Shown: positions 52,466-61,178 of the stretch, in pieces
How the letters are laid out: each line of letters starts with the position of its first letter
Position numbering within the stretch: position 1 is the stretch's first letter
NCBI GenBank assembly: GCA_014860355.1
Contig: JACZJV010000057.1
Location: 61,571-125,570, forward strand
Direction of reading: 5' to 3'
DNA from: Burkholderiales bacterium
GTDB taxonomy: Bacteria; Pseudomonadota; Gammaproteobacteria; Burkholderiales; SG8-39
DNA: 64,000 nt
Made by a program: the position numbers and the translations under genes
The notes under the pieces: generated by a model
Told to the model about the DNA's origin: nothing
Database searches by the model: none
What the model saw: only the letters and a program-made list of their open reading frames with translations

Positions 52466-53554
52466 TCAGGACCCGATACCAGCGACGGCCTGGTCGAAGA
52501 ACACCCGCGACTGCGCGAGCACGGCGTCGCGCCAGTGCGGCTCGCTCGGATAGAAGGCTTCCACATAGTCGGCGCGCACCTTGCGCGCGAGTTCGGGCTT
52601 GCGCGCTTCGCAGCGGCGCAGCCAGGGCAGCGAAATGGTGGCGCGCTGCATCTCGGCGCGCGTGCGCGTGCCGAATTCGACGACTACCGCCGTGGTTTGG
52701 GCTTGCGGCAGTTCCGCCTGGAAGGCGTCGACCAGTAGTCCGCTGTAATGCGCCAGCGCCTTGTGCGTCGAACCCTGGCGGTTGACCGCGCGTTCGCCCC
52801 ACCAGGCTCGCGCCCTCTCGTAGGCGGGTGAGCCCGGCTCGTGAAAGCACAGGAACACGTGATCGAGAAATGACCCGATGCCTGTATGCAGATCGATAAT
52901 ACCTGCGCGCCGCGCGTGGCCTGCGTGTGTGCGCACCGCATTGCGAAATGCCGTGTTCGCCCATTGGGCGCGATGCCCGCCGAAGAACAGCCCGTCCGGA
53001 TGCGAATATTGTCCGCCGTTGAAGGCGTCGGAAAACGCCTGTTCACCGCGGCTGTTGCGGAACGCATCGAGCGCGGCGAAAACACCGCGGATCGATGCTT
53101 CATCCCAGTCTTCGGGTGACAGTCCCGCATGCAGTTCGTCGTAGCCCGGGTTCGCCGGATAGGGCTTTGTGTGGTCTACAAAATTGCGGTTGAGGTCGAC
53201 GTTCTCCTCGGTGACGCGCTGCCCGTGGGCGAAGCCCCAGGGATTGTGGGCGTGCAGCAGCACCAGCGCGGTACCGGCGGGGATGCGCTTTGCGCCGCCA
53301 TCCAACATCCAGGCGCTTTGCGCTGCCGAGCCGGCGTATCCTTCGATGCCATGCGTGCCGCAACCGATCACCATGACGCTGGCTGCGCCCGGATCGCCGA
53401 GCGTGGCCACGTCCAGATAAAGCGCTTCGCCCTGCGGGCCGCGTTCGCCTGCCTGAGGGTAATGGGCAAGTTGCGCGCCGCTTGCGCGTGCCGCAGCCAG
53501 GAATCTGCCGCGCGCCTCGCTGTAGCTTGCCGCGAAGATTGATCGATCGCTCAT
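52466..53554 (-). CDS. DUF2817 family M14-like peptidase
   Basis: A 362-residue protein. GCGTHGIEGYAG (His and Glu spaced like the M14 zinc motif HxxE), NPWGFAHGQRVTEENVDLNR followed by NF, and IIDLHTGIGSF supply candidate zinc ligands and the substrate Arg, as in the DUF2817 clade of carboxypeptidase-like enzymes. No signal peptide, so it acts in the cytoplasm. It is the first gene after the converging Kor operon and lies 23 bases after the peptide ABC transporter genes, so it may trim imported peptides or N-acyl amino acids. Confidence 0.85.
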   Translation of the reverse strand: MSDRSIFAASYSEARGRFLAAARASGAQLAHYPQAGERGPQGEALYLDVATLGDPGAASVMVIGCGTHGIEGYAGSAAQSAWMLDGGAKRIPAGTALVLLHAHNPWGFAHGQRVTEENVDLNRNFVDHTKPYPANPGYDELHAGLSPEDWDEASIRGVFAALDAFRNSRGEQAFSDAFNGGQYSHPDGLFFGGHRAQWANTAFRNAVRTHAGHARRAGIIDLHTGIGSFLDHVFLCFHEPGSPAYERARAWWGERAVNRQGSTHKALAHYSGLLVDAFQAELPQAQTTAVVVEFGTRTRAEMQRATISLPWLRRCEARKPELARKVRADYVEAFYPSEPHWRDAVLAQSRVFFDQAVAGIGS

Positions 53555-53577
53555 GTTCTCTCCAAAGTAAGCAGTGG

Positions 53578-55179
53578 TTAAGGCGCCGGCCGGCGCCGTT
53601 GCGGGATCGCCTCGATCAGGGCCTGGGTGTAGGCGTGGCTCGGTACGCTGAACACCTCCGCTGCGGGCCCTTCCTCGACCACGCGGCCGTCTTTCATCAC
53701 CGCGACCCGGTCGCAGATCTGCGCGGCGACGCGCAAGTCGTGAGTGATGAATACCATGGACAGGCCGAGCCGGGCGCGCAGTTGCGCCAGCAGTTCCAGC
53801 ACCTGCGCCTGCACCGAGACATCGAGCGAAGAGACGGGCTCATCGGCGACCAGGATCTGCGGCTCGAGCGCCAGCGCGCGCGCGAGGCCAATGCGCTGGC
53901 GTTGCCCCCCGGAGAATTCGTGCGGAAAACGCTCGGTCGCCGTCGGATCCAGGCCGACCAGCGCGAACAGTTCCTGCGCGCGGGCGTGCGCTTGCGCAGG
54001 CTGAACGCCATGCGCAATCGGGCCCTGGGCGACGAGGTCTCCGGCCCGCCGGCGCGGATTGAGCGAGCCGTAGGGGTCCTGAAACACCATCTGAATGCGC
54101 CCCGTCGCGTGCTTGGCTTCGCGGCGCGAGAGATGGGCGATGTCGACATCGCCCATGCGTATGGCGCCCGCGTCCGGCGCGACCAGCCGCACCAGACACT
54201 TCGCCAGCGTCGATTTTCCGGAGCCGCTTTCGCCCACGATGCCCAGTGTCGAGCCTTTGGGCAGCGAGAGCGTCACCTGGTCCAGCGCCAGGGTGCTGCG
54301 TTTGCGCAGACCCGAGCCCCGTGTCAGATAGGTCTTGGAAACCCGGTCTATGCTCAGCACCGTCTCGGCGGAGACCGGCCTTGCGCCAGGCGCGCTGAGC
54401 GGGGGTACGGCAGCGAGCAACATCCGCGTATAGGAGTGCTTCGGCCGGTCGAGCACATCCGCGGTGTAGCCTTCCTCCACCAATTGGCCGTTCTGCATCA
54501 CCGCCACCCGGTCGGCGATTTCGCCTACGACGCCGAAGTCGTGCGTAATGAACAGCACGGCAGTGCCTTTCTTGCGCTGCAGGTCGCGGATCAGGCGCAG
54601 GATCTGCGCCTGCGTCGTCACATCGAGCGCGGTCGTCGGTTCGTCTGCGATCAGGACCGTGGGTTCGAGCGCAAGCGCCATGGCGATCATCGCGCGCTGG
54701 CGCTGTCCTCCGGAGAGTTCGTGCGCAAAGGCGCGGGCGACTGTGCGCGGATCGGGGAGGCGAACCTCGTCCAGCAGTCCGAGGATGCGTGCATCGATCT
54801 CGGCCCGGCCGAAGCCGGTGTGGGTGCGGAACATCTCGCCAATCTGGTCGCCGATCGAGCGCAGCGGATTGAGCGCGGTCATCGGTTCCTGGAACACCAT
54901 GGCGATGCGCCGGCCGCGCAGATGTCGCATTTCAGCCTCAGGCAGGGAAAGAATGTCGCGACCCTCGAATCGGATCGCGCCGCCGGAGACCGCCACGCCT
55001 ATGGGCAGCAGCCGCATGATGGCATTCGCCGTCATCGATTTGCCCGAACCGCTTTCGCCGACGACGCAGAGTATTTCCCCCTCGCGCAAGGCGAGCGAGA
55101 CGCCGCCAAGGGCGTGCGCCCGGTCGGCACCTCGAGGAAGCGCGACGGACAGATTTTCGATCGCGAGGGTGGTGCTCAT
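53578..55179 (-). CDS. Peptide ABC transporter, fused double ATPase (DppDF/YejF type)
   Basis: A 533-residue protein with two complete ABC modules. Module 1: Walker A VVGESGSGKSMTANAI, signature LSGGQRQR, Walker B VLIADEP. Module 2 (from about residue 275): IVGESGSGKSTLAKCL, FSGGQRQR, ILVADEP. Each ends with an oligopeptide/dipeptide extension. One gene does the work of DppD and DppF. It overlaps the upstream permease gene by four bases. Confidence 0.95.
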   Translation of the reverse strand: MSTTLAIENLSVALPRGADRAHALGGVSLALREGEILCVVGESGSGKSMTANAIMRLLPIGVAVSGGAIRFEGRDILSLPEAEMRHLRGRRIAMVFQEPMTALNPLRSIGDQIGEMFRTHTGFGRAEIDARILGLLDEVRLPDPRTVARAFAHELSGGQRQRAMIAMALALEPTVLIADEPTTALDVTTQAQILRLIRDLQRKKGTAVLFITHDFGVVGEIADRVAVMQNGQLVEEGYTADVLDRPKHSYTRMLLAAVPPLSAPGARPVSAETVLSIDRVSKTYLTRGSGLRKRSTLALDQVTLSLPKGSTLGIVGESGSGKSTLAKCLVRLVAPDAGAIRMGDVDIAHLSRREAKHATGRIQMVFQDPYGSLNPRRRAGDLVAQGPIAHGVQPAQAHARAQELFALVGLDPTATERFPHEFSGGQRQRIGLARALALEPQILVADEPVSSLDVSVQAQVLELLAQLRARLGLSMVFITHDLRVAAQICDRVAVMKDGRVVEEGPAAEVFSVPSHAYTQALIEAIPQRRRPAP

Positions 55180-56042
55180 CTACCGCGCAGTCTCGGGTTC
55201 AGGGCGTCGTTCAAACCCTGGCCGACCAGCGAGACGGCGAGCACGGTGATGAGGATCGCGACTCCCGGAATGGCGGAGACGTACCACTCGGAGCGCAGCA
55301 CGCCGCGGCCCAGGCCGATGAGGTTTCCCCACGAGGCCACGTTGGGATCGGAGAGGTTGAGGAAGGCGAGCGCGCTCTCGAGCAGGATGGCGACGGCCAT
55401 CACGACGCTGGCATATACGATGACCGGCGGCAGCGCGTTGGGCAGGATTTCGCGGAAAATGAGCGTCGCGTCGCCTAGTCCTATGGTACGGCCGGCTTGA
55501 ACGAACTCGCGCGTACGCAGCGACAGGAATTCGGCCCGCGTAAGCCGGGCGGGCGCCTGCCAGGAGACGAGACCGATGGCGATGGTCACCGTAGTCAGCG
55601 TAGACCCGAAGACGGCGACTAGCATCAGCAGGAGCAGAAAATTGGGCAAGGTCTGAAACGCTTCGGTAATGCGCATGAGTACGTCGTCTGCGAGCCCGCC
55701 GTAGAAACCGGCCAGCGCGCCCAGGACGACGCCGATCGAGATCGCCAGCGTCATCGCGGCGAGCCCGATCAACAGCGAGATGCGCGCACCATGGAAGATC
55801 TGCGCGGCGATGTCGCGCCCGGAGTTGTCCGTGCCCAGTGGAAAGCGCGCGTCCCGGAACGGCCAGATCAGCGGGGACCCGGCAAGCCCCAGCGGATCCT
55901 TGGGGAACAGTATGCCGGCGCTCAGGGCCATGGCGATGACCAGAATCAGCAGCACCAGGCCGACCAGTGCAGCCGGGCTGCGCGCATATAGTCGCCAGAA
56001 TGCCGTGACAGCCCCCCCGATTCGGTTGCGGTCGCGCCTCAG
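55176..56042 (-). CDS. Peptide ABC transporter permease (DppC-like)
   Basis: BPD-type permease with the EAA-loop region RTREFVQAGRTIGLGDATLI and the family sequence FPLGTDNSGRDIAAQIFHGARISL near the N-terminus. Between the stop of the previous gene and GTG 55955 there is no in-frame ATG, GTG or TTG, yet the translated stretch (RNRIGG...FWRLYARSPAALVGLVLL) is a typical DppC N-terminus with complete span 1. I therefore propose CTG 56042, overlapping the upstream stop, giving 288 residues; GTG 55955 gives 259 residues with a clipped span. Confidence 0.85.
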   Translation of the reverse strand: MRRDRNRIGGAVTAFWRLYARSPAALVGLVLLILVIAMALSAGILFPKDPLGLAGSPLIWPFRDARFPLGTDNSGRDIAAQIFHGARISLLIGLAAMTLAISIGVVLGALAGFYGGLADDVLMRITEAFQTLPNFLLLLMLVAVFGSTLTTVTIAIGLVSWQAPARLTRAEFLSLRTREFVQAGRTIGLGDATLIFREILPNALPPVIVYASVVMAVAILLESALAFLNLSDPNVASWGNLIGLGRGVLRSEWYVSAIPGVAILITVLAVSLVGQGLNDALNPRLRGR

Positions 56043-57007
56043 CTGATGCGCGGATCCAGCCGCGCATAGATGAGATCGACCATGAAGTTTACGCTGATCA
56101 CGAGCAGAGCCGAGACGAACACGATGCCGAGCAGCGTATTGAGGTCGCGCTGTACCACGCTCTCGTAGGCGAGACGGCCCAGGCCGGGCAAGGCAAACAC
56201 GCTCTCGACCACAACCGAACCGCCGAGCATGGTGCCCGCCTGCAATCCGATCAGCGTCACCACCGGCAGCAGCGCATTGCGCAGCACGTGGCGCACGATG
56301 ACGGCCTGTTCGGCAACCCCTTTGGCGCGCGCCGTGCGCACGAAATCGAGGGTGAGCACCTCCAGCATGGAGGCGCGCATGATGCGCAGGTAGATCGCCA
56401 GAAAGATCAGCGCCAGCGTCAGCGTAGGCAGAACCAGGTAGCGCGCGATGTCGAGTACGCGCATGAGCCCTGTGTAGCCGGCACCCACGGTCTCGAATCC
56501 CCCGGAGGGCAGCCAGGCGAGCCTGATCGCGAATACGACGATCCCCATCAGGCCGAACCAGAACGAGGGCGTCGCGTAGAAAACCAGGCCCAGCGTGGAG
56601 ATCAGCGTATCAGGCCATTTATTGACCCTGCGTGCGGCGATGATCCCCAGCGCGATACCGGCAAAGAACGCGAACGAGAGCGCCGAACCCATCAGCAGCA
56701 GCGTCGCGGGCAGGCGCTCCAGAATCACGTTCACGACCGGCTTGCCGTAGATCGCCGAGTAGCCCAGGTCGAGCTGCACCAGGCGCCATATGTAGCGCCC
56801 GAGCTGCACGGCGACCGGCGCGTCCAGTCCATAGAAGCGGCGCAGCTCCTCCACCATCTTCTGGTCGCCGCCCCCCATTTGCGCAACCAGGGCGTCGACC
56901 GTATCGCCGGGCGCGAGTTGCAGCAGGAGAAACAGCCCGACGAGGATGATGAGCAATGTCGGTATGCTCGACAGCAGCCGACGCCCTGCCAGCGCCAGGA
57001 CGCGCAT
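56039..57007 (-). CDS. Peptide ABC transporter permease (DppB-like)
   Basis: A 322-residue inner-membrane permease with six spans. The N-terminus LLSSIPTLLIILVGLFLLLQ then LAPGD and the EAA loop TLDFVRTARAKGVAEQAVIV are typical of DppB/OppB. It starts four bases after the substrate-binding protein gene. Confidence 0.95.
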   Translation of the reverse strand: MRVLALAGRRLLSSIPTLLIILVGLFLLLQLAPGDTVDALVAQMGGGDQKMVEELRRFYGLDAPVAVQLGRYIWRLVQLDLGYSAIYGKPVVNVILERLPATLLLMGSALSFAFFAGIALGIIAARRVNKWPDTLISTLGLVFYATPSFWFGLMGIVVFAIRLAWLPSGGFETVGAGYTGLMRVLDIARYLVLPTLTLALIFLAIYLRIMRASMLEVLTLDFVRTARAKGVAEQAVIVRHVLRNALLPVVTLIGLQAGTMLGGSVVVESVFALPGLGRLAYESVVQRDLNTLLGIVFVSALLVISVNFMVDLIYARLDPRIS

Positions 57008-57010
57008 CGA

Positions 57011-58624
57011 TCACCTCTCGATCCACAGGTCCGCCCAGTGGCTGGAGGGCCAGCGCGTGGTGTTCGAATGGTTGTGCAGCGACTTGTTGACCACCGTGAC
57101 GAACTGGCGTTCGATCGCCATCCAGATCGGCACCTCGGTGTTCACCGCCTTGACGAATTCCGCATAGAGCGCTCTGCGCTTCTTCGGATCGAGTTCGCTG
57201 GCGGCGTCGTCGATGATCTTGTCGATCGCGGCCGATTCCCAGCCCCACTGGTTGGTCCAGGGCGAGCCCTTGGCGCTGCCCGAGCGGTACCAGACCGTGG
57301 TGGACACCGCCGGATCGTTGCGGTACTGATGCCAGCCGGTCGCGATGTCGAAATTCCAGTCCTTGTAGGTGTTGGTGAGATATCCGGCGGCGTCGTAGCG
57401 CACGATCTCCACGTCGATGCCGACTCCGCCCAGCGATTGCTGCACGAACGTGGCCCAGAGGCTGATGTCTTCGCCCCAGGGCGCAGGCAGCAGTCGCACC
57501 GAGAAGCGCTTGCCGTCGGCGCCGCGCTTGTAGCCGGCGGCATCGAGGAGGGCTTCGGCTTTGGCCTTGTCAAACGGATATTGCGGCATGCCCTGCGGAT
57601 AAAACTCCGGCGACGAAGTCGGGATCGGTCCGGTACCGCGTTTGCCGAAGCCGTAGAGGAAGTTCTTGCAGAAGAAATCGATATCGAGCGCGTGCACGAT
57701 CGCGCGGCGCACGCGGATGTCCGCCAGTTCCTTGCGGCGGTGATTGAATTCGAGCGTGTTGGTGACGCCGTTGCCCTCGTTACCGCGCGTGGTCACCTCG
57801 AAGCGCGCGTCCTTCTTCAGGCGGTCGAGATCGGCGAGCGGCAGCGAGGAGTAGGGGGCGATGTGCAGCTGTCCGGATTCGATACCCGCGCTCGCAGCCG
57901 ACTTGTCGGTGATGATGCGCCAGACGATGCGGTCGAGATAGGGGAAGCCCTTTCTCCAGTAGTTGGGGTTGCGTTCGGCGATGATAAATTGTCCGCGCTC
58001 GTACTGAACGAATTTGAACGGACCCGTGCCGATAGGCGCCGTATTCGCCGGATTCTTCTGGATGTCTGTGCCCTCGAACACATGGCGCGGCGCGATATAT
58101 CCCAGGTCCGGCAGTGCGCGCAGCAGCAGGTCGAGCGGCATCGGGCGGGAGTAGCGGAACACCGCCGTATGCGCATCGGGCGTATCTACCGCCTCGAGAT
58201 GGCGTTGCAGGGTCGAACCGTAGTTGAGATATTTCTTCCACATTTCCATCGCCGTGAACTGCACATCGGCAGAGGTAAATGGCTTGCCGTCGTGCCAGGT
58301 CACGCCCTGTCTCAGCTTGAATGTGATTGTCTTGCCGTCGGGGGTCGTCGACCAGCTGGTTGCGAGCATCGGCTGGGGCGTGCCGTTTGCATCCAGGTCG
58401 ACCAGCGGCTCCATGATCTTGGAGGTGATGAGATAGACGCCGGTCGAGGCGCGCAGCGCGGGATTGAGGATGCGCTGTTCCGAACTCATCAGCACGTTGA
58501 CCACGCCGCCGCGCTGCGGCTCGGCAGCGACTAGTGCGCCCGACAGGCTGGCAAAGAGCGCGAGTGCGCTGAAGCTTCGGCGGATCAGGCGGCGGGTGAT
58601 GTTAGGGCGGGCAATGGAATTCAT
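57011..58624 (-). CDS. Family 5 peptide/solute-binding protein
   Basis: Periplasmic binding protein of 537 residues for the neighbouring ABC transporter. The Sec signal peptide (RRLIRRSFSALALFASLSGA) is cut near LVAAEP. Family 5 features: KIMEPLVDLDANGTPQPMLA, LRQGVTWHDGKPFTSADV and GTGPFKFVQYERGQF. A GAGG ribosome binding site precedes ATG 58624. The ligand may be a peptide or another amine-containing compound. Confidence 0.95.
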   Translation of the reverse strand: MNSIARPNITRRLIRRSFSALALFASLSGALVAAEPQRGGVVNVLMSSEQRILNPALRASTGVYLITSKIMEPLVDLDANGTPQPMLATSWSTTPDGKTITFKLRQGVTWHDGKPFTSADVQFTAMEMWKKYLNYGSTLQRHLEAVDTPDAHTAVFRYSRPMPLDLLLRALPDLGYIAPRHVFEGTDIQKNPANTAPIGTGPFKFVQYERGQFIIAERNPNYWRKGFPYLDRIVWRIITDKSAASAGIESGQLHIAPYSSLPLADLDRLKKDARFEVTTRGNEGNGVTNTLEFNHRRKELADIRVRRAIVHALDIDFFCKNFLYGFGKRGTGPIPTSSPEFYPQGMPQYPFDKAKAEALLDAAGYKRGADGKRFSVRLLPAPWGEDISLWATFVQQSLGGVGIDVEIVRYDAAGYLTNTYKDWNFDIATGWHQYRNDPAVSTTVWYRSGSAKGSPWTNQWGWESAAIDKIIDDAASELDPKKRRALYAEFVKAVNTEVPIWMAIERQFVTVVNKSLHNHSNTTRWPSSHWADLWIER

Positions 58625-58693
58625 GGGAACACCTCACGAATTGTGGGGAAAGTCGAACTCAGGCGGCTAGGCGATAAGGCCGACGGCGGTACA

Positions 58694-59548
58694 TCATGTT
58701 GCGTCGAAGCTAATCATAACGCCGGTCGCAGCCGACGCCGGAACGGTCACGCTGCGCTCGCCGACGACGGCCGCGGAACCGACGGCCTTTGCTGCGGCGG
58801 CCGCATCGGCAACGCCGATGCGCAGGCCGACGGCGCCCTCTGCGGGCAGGCCGGCGAGAGAGACGCCGGGATGTCGTTTTGCCAGCGTGGCCAGATCGAG
58901 AAAAATGAAGTCCGCGCGGTTTCCGCCCGAGCGGACGCGCACCGCACCGTCGGCCAGCACCTCAGCCGGCTGATCGATCAGGCGCGTCATCTGCGCCCCC
59001 GCTGCTTTCGGATCCGTAGTCAGCATTTCAATCTGCATCAGCCGGTGCGCGGTGTTTGCGTGGTTCTGCAGCGACTTGATCCAGACGGCTTCGCGCGTCA
59101 GGTGCTGGCAGGCGAATATGCGCAGCCCACCCGGTCTTTCGTCGACCGGCCAGTGCATGACGCGAAACCGGGCTTCCGACTTGCCGCCATCGGGCAGATC
59201 GACCGGCCGGCCGAAGTCGACCGGGCCCACTGCGTCTATGCCGCGGGCCTTGAGCTCGGCTACGCCGGCCGCCGAGTCCAGCGCCGTAAATGCGACGCGC
59301 TCGACGCCCTCGCGCTGGGCGAGAAAAGCACGCGTAGGGGCGTTGTGCGGCGTCTCGGCCAGAACGCCAAGTAGCTCGATGTAATCGACGTCGAACACGA
59401 TCGTATAGTTGCCGGAGCCGAGGTGCGGGCTATGGGTGCCGCGCGGCGAGATGGTAAAGCCGAGCGCACGCCAGCGCCCGGCGGCGGCATCGAGATCGCG
59501 CACGGCGACAACGGCGTGATCGGCACCAATTACCTGGTTCAGTGACAA
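58694..59548 (-). CDS. Glyoxalase-like VOC family protein
   Basis: About 284 residues. The first half has the VOC pattern GADHAVVAVRDLDAAAGRWR then ALGF with a candidate metal His; the second half is a diverged repeat (LQNHANTAHRLMQIEMLTTD). Fits the glyoxalase-like domain family of PF13468 type. TTG 59548 is chosen because GGGAGG lies 8 bases upstream; a longer frame starts at TTG 59578. Divergent from the FAD oxidase gene across a 224-base region with no clear extra gene. Confidence 0.75.
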   Translation of the reverse strand: MSLNQVIGADHAVVAVRDLDAAAGRWRALGFTISPRGTHSPHLGSGNYTIVFDVDYIELLGVLAETPHNAPTRAFLAQREGVERVAFTALDSAAGVAELKARGIDAVGPVDFGRPVDLPDGGKSEARFRVMHWPVDERPGGLRIFACQHLTREAVWIKSLQNHANTAHRLMQIEMLTTDPKAAGAQMTRLIDQPAEVLADGAVRVRSGGNRADFIFLDLATLAKRHPGVSLAGLPAEGAVGLRIGVADAAAAAKAVGSAAVVGERSVTVPASAATGVMISFDAT

Positions 59549-59772
59549 ACGGATTCCTCCCAGATGATCGTTTGACAAAACGCGCGATAGACAGGCAGCG
59601 ACGCTAGTATGGCCGATAGCATTTGCCCTGACAAGAAAAAAGGCCGCAGGTCCGAGCGCAATGCGCTGGCCGGCGGAAAGGATTGCCCTTGAACCTGGGT
59701 CTGGCTAACATGGCGTGCCGTTCCGCTCAAACGCAGTCGTGACGACATGAAACTCAAGGCAGGAGCGTACTT

Positions 59773-61080
59773 ATGAACACCGAGAAGATTGCGTGGCCGC
59801 GCTCGCTTTGGGCCGCCGTCACGCCCTCGGGCCCGGCGCTGACCAGCGTGCAGGGGACGCTGACGGCGGATGTGGTTGTGATCGGCGCCGGATTTACCGG
59901 TCTGTCAACGGCCTTGCATTTGCGCAAGGCTGGAGTAGACGTCGCCGTGGTCGAGGCAATGGAGCCTGGATGGGGGGCGTCGGGCAGCAACAATGGCCAG
60001 GTGATACCGACCCTGTCGCGCGTCGATCCGGATGAATTGATCAGGCGTTACGGGGCGGCCGGTGAGCGCTTCGCCGGGCTGATCCGCGACAGCGCGGGGC
60101 TGTTGTTCGACACGGTGCGCGAGCACGCCATCGCGGCCGAAGCCGAACAGACCGGCTGGATCCAACCCGTGCACACGCCCGGACGCATGAAGATCGCCGA
60201 GCGCCGCGTGGCGCAGTGGTCGCGACTGGGTGCGCCGGCGGAGCTGCTTTCCGCGCAAAGGATGCGCCAGCTGCTCGGCTCGGATGCCTGGCACGGCGGC
60301 TGGTGGAATCCCACGGGCGGGCACATTAACCCCTTGGCGCTGGCACGCGGCCTGGCGCAGGTGGTGATCACGAATGGCGGGCGCATTTATGCGCGCTCGC
60401 CCGCCTTGCGCTACGCGCGCGAAGGCGGGCGCTGGGTGGTGTATACGCCTACGGGTGTGGTATCTGCGAGCTCGCTGGTGCTCGCGACCGGCGCCTATAC
60501 GGGAGAGTTCTCGAGGACGCTTGCTCCGGCGGTTGCGCACGAGTTCATGCCGGTGTTCTCCTGGCAGATGGCGACGCAGCCCCTCCCGCAAGAGGTGCGC
60601 CGCAGCGTCCTGCCCGGCCGGCAGGCGATGTCCGACACGCACGGTGAATTGCATTTTTGCCGCTACGATGCGCGCCACCGCCTGGTGACCGGCGGTGCCC
60701 TGATTGCCCCGTTCGACAAGGCGCGGCGCACCAAGGCGATGGTCGCGAAGCGTATCGAAAGGCTTTTTCCGCAAATCGGCAGCGTAAGCTTTGATTACAT
60801 CTGGAACGGCTACATCGGCATGACGCCGGACTATACGCCTCGCTTCCATCGGCTCGGGGCCGACGCCTATGCGTGGGCGGGGTGCAACGGCCGCGGGGTT
60901 GCGCTGGCGCTCTCGGCAGGGCGCGAGCTAGCCAAAGCCGTACGCGGCGTGGCGGACGGCGAGCTAGCCTTGTTGCCGTTCACGCAACCTACGCCGATTC
61001 CCTTGCACGGCATTTTGCGCGTATTCTCGCCCTTGATGATGCTGCTCTATCGCTACCGCGACCGGCGCGAGGTCGGCTAG
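59773..61080 (+). CDS. FAD-dependent amine/amino-acid oxidase (DAO family, PuuB-like)
   Basis: A 435-residue flavoprotein. The dinucleotide motif VVVIGAGFTGLSTALHLRKA starts at about residue 35; ASGSNNGQVIPTLSR is the second FAD segment, resembling gamma-glutamylputrescine oxidase; the C-terminal FAD part reads YAWAGCNGRGVALALSAGRE. AGGAG precedes ATG 59773. Next to a peptide transporter and a class V aminotransferase-like gene it may oxidise an imported amine, but this is inference. Confidence 0.88.
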   Translation: MNTEKIAWPRSLWAAVTPSGPALTSVQGTLTADVVVIGAGFTGLSTALHLRKAGVDVAVVEAMEPGWGASGSNNGQVIPTLSRVDPDELIRRYGAAGERFAGLIRDSAGLLFDTVREHAIAAEAEQTGWIQPVHTPGRMKIAERRVAQWSRLGAPAELLSAQRMRQLLGSDAWHGGWWNPTGGHINPLALARGLAQVVITNGGRIYARSPALRYAREGGRWVVYTPTGVVSASSLVLATGAYTGEFSRTLAPAVAHEFMPVFSWQMATQPLPQEVRRSVLPGRQAMSDTHGELHFCRYDARHRLVTGGALIAPFDKARRTKAMVAKRIERLFPQIGSVSFDYIWNGYIGMTPDYTPRFHRLGADAYAWAGCNGRGVALALSAGRELAKAVRGVADGELALLPFTQPTPIPLHGILRVFSPLMMLLYRYRDRREVG

Positions 61081-61178
61081 GCTTTCGAAGCAAACTTCCT
61101 TGCGCCGCGGACCGGTCTAGGCGTGCGCGCGGGAAATCATCCGCTCATGTTGTGACAGACGCTAAGGCGTATACCTGC

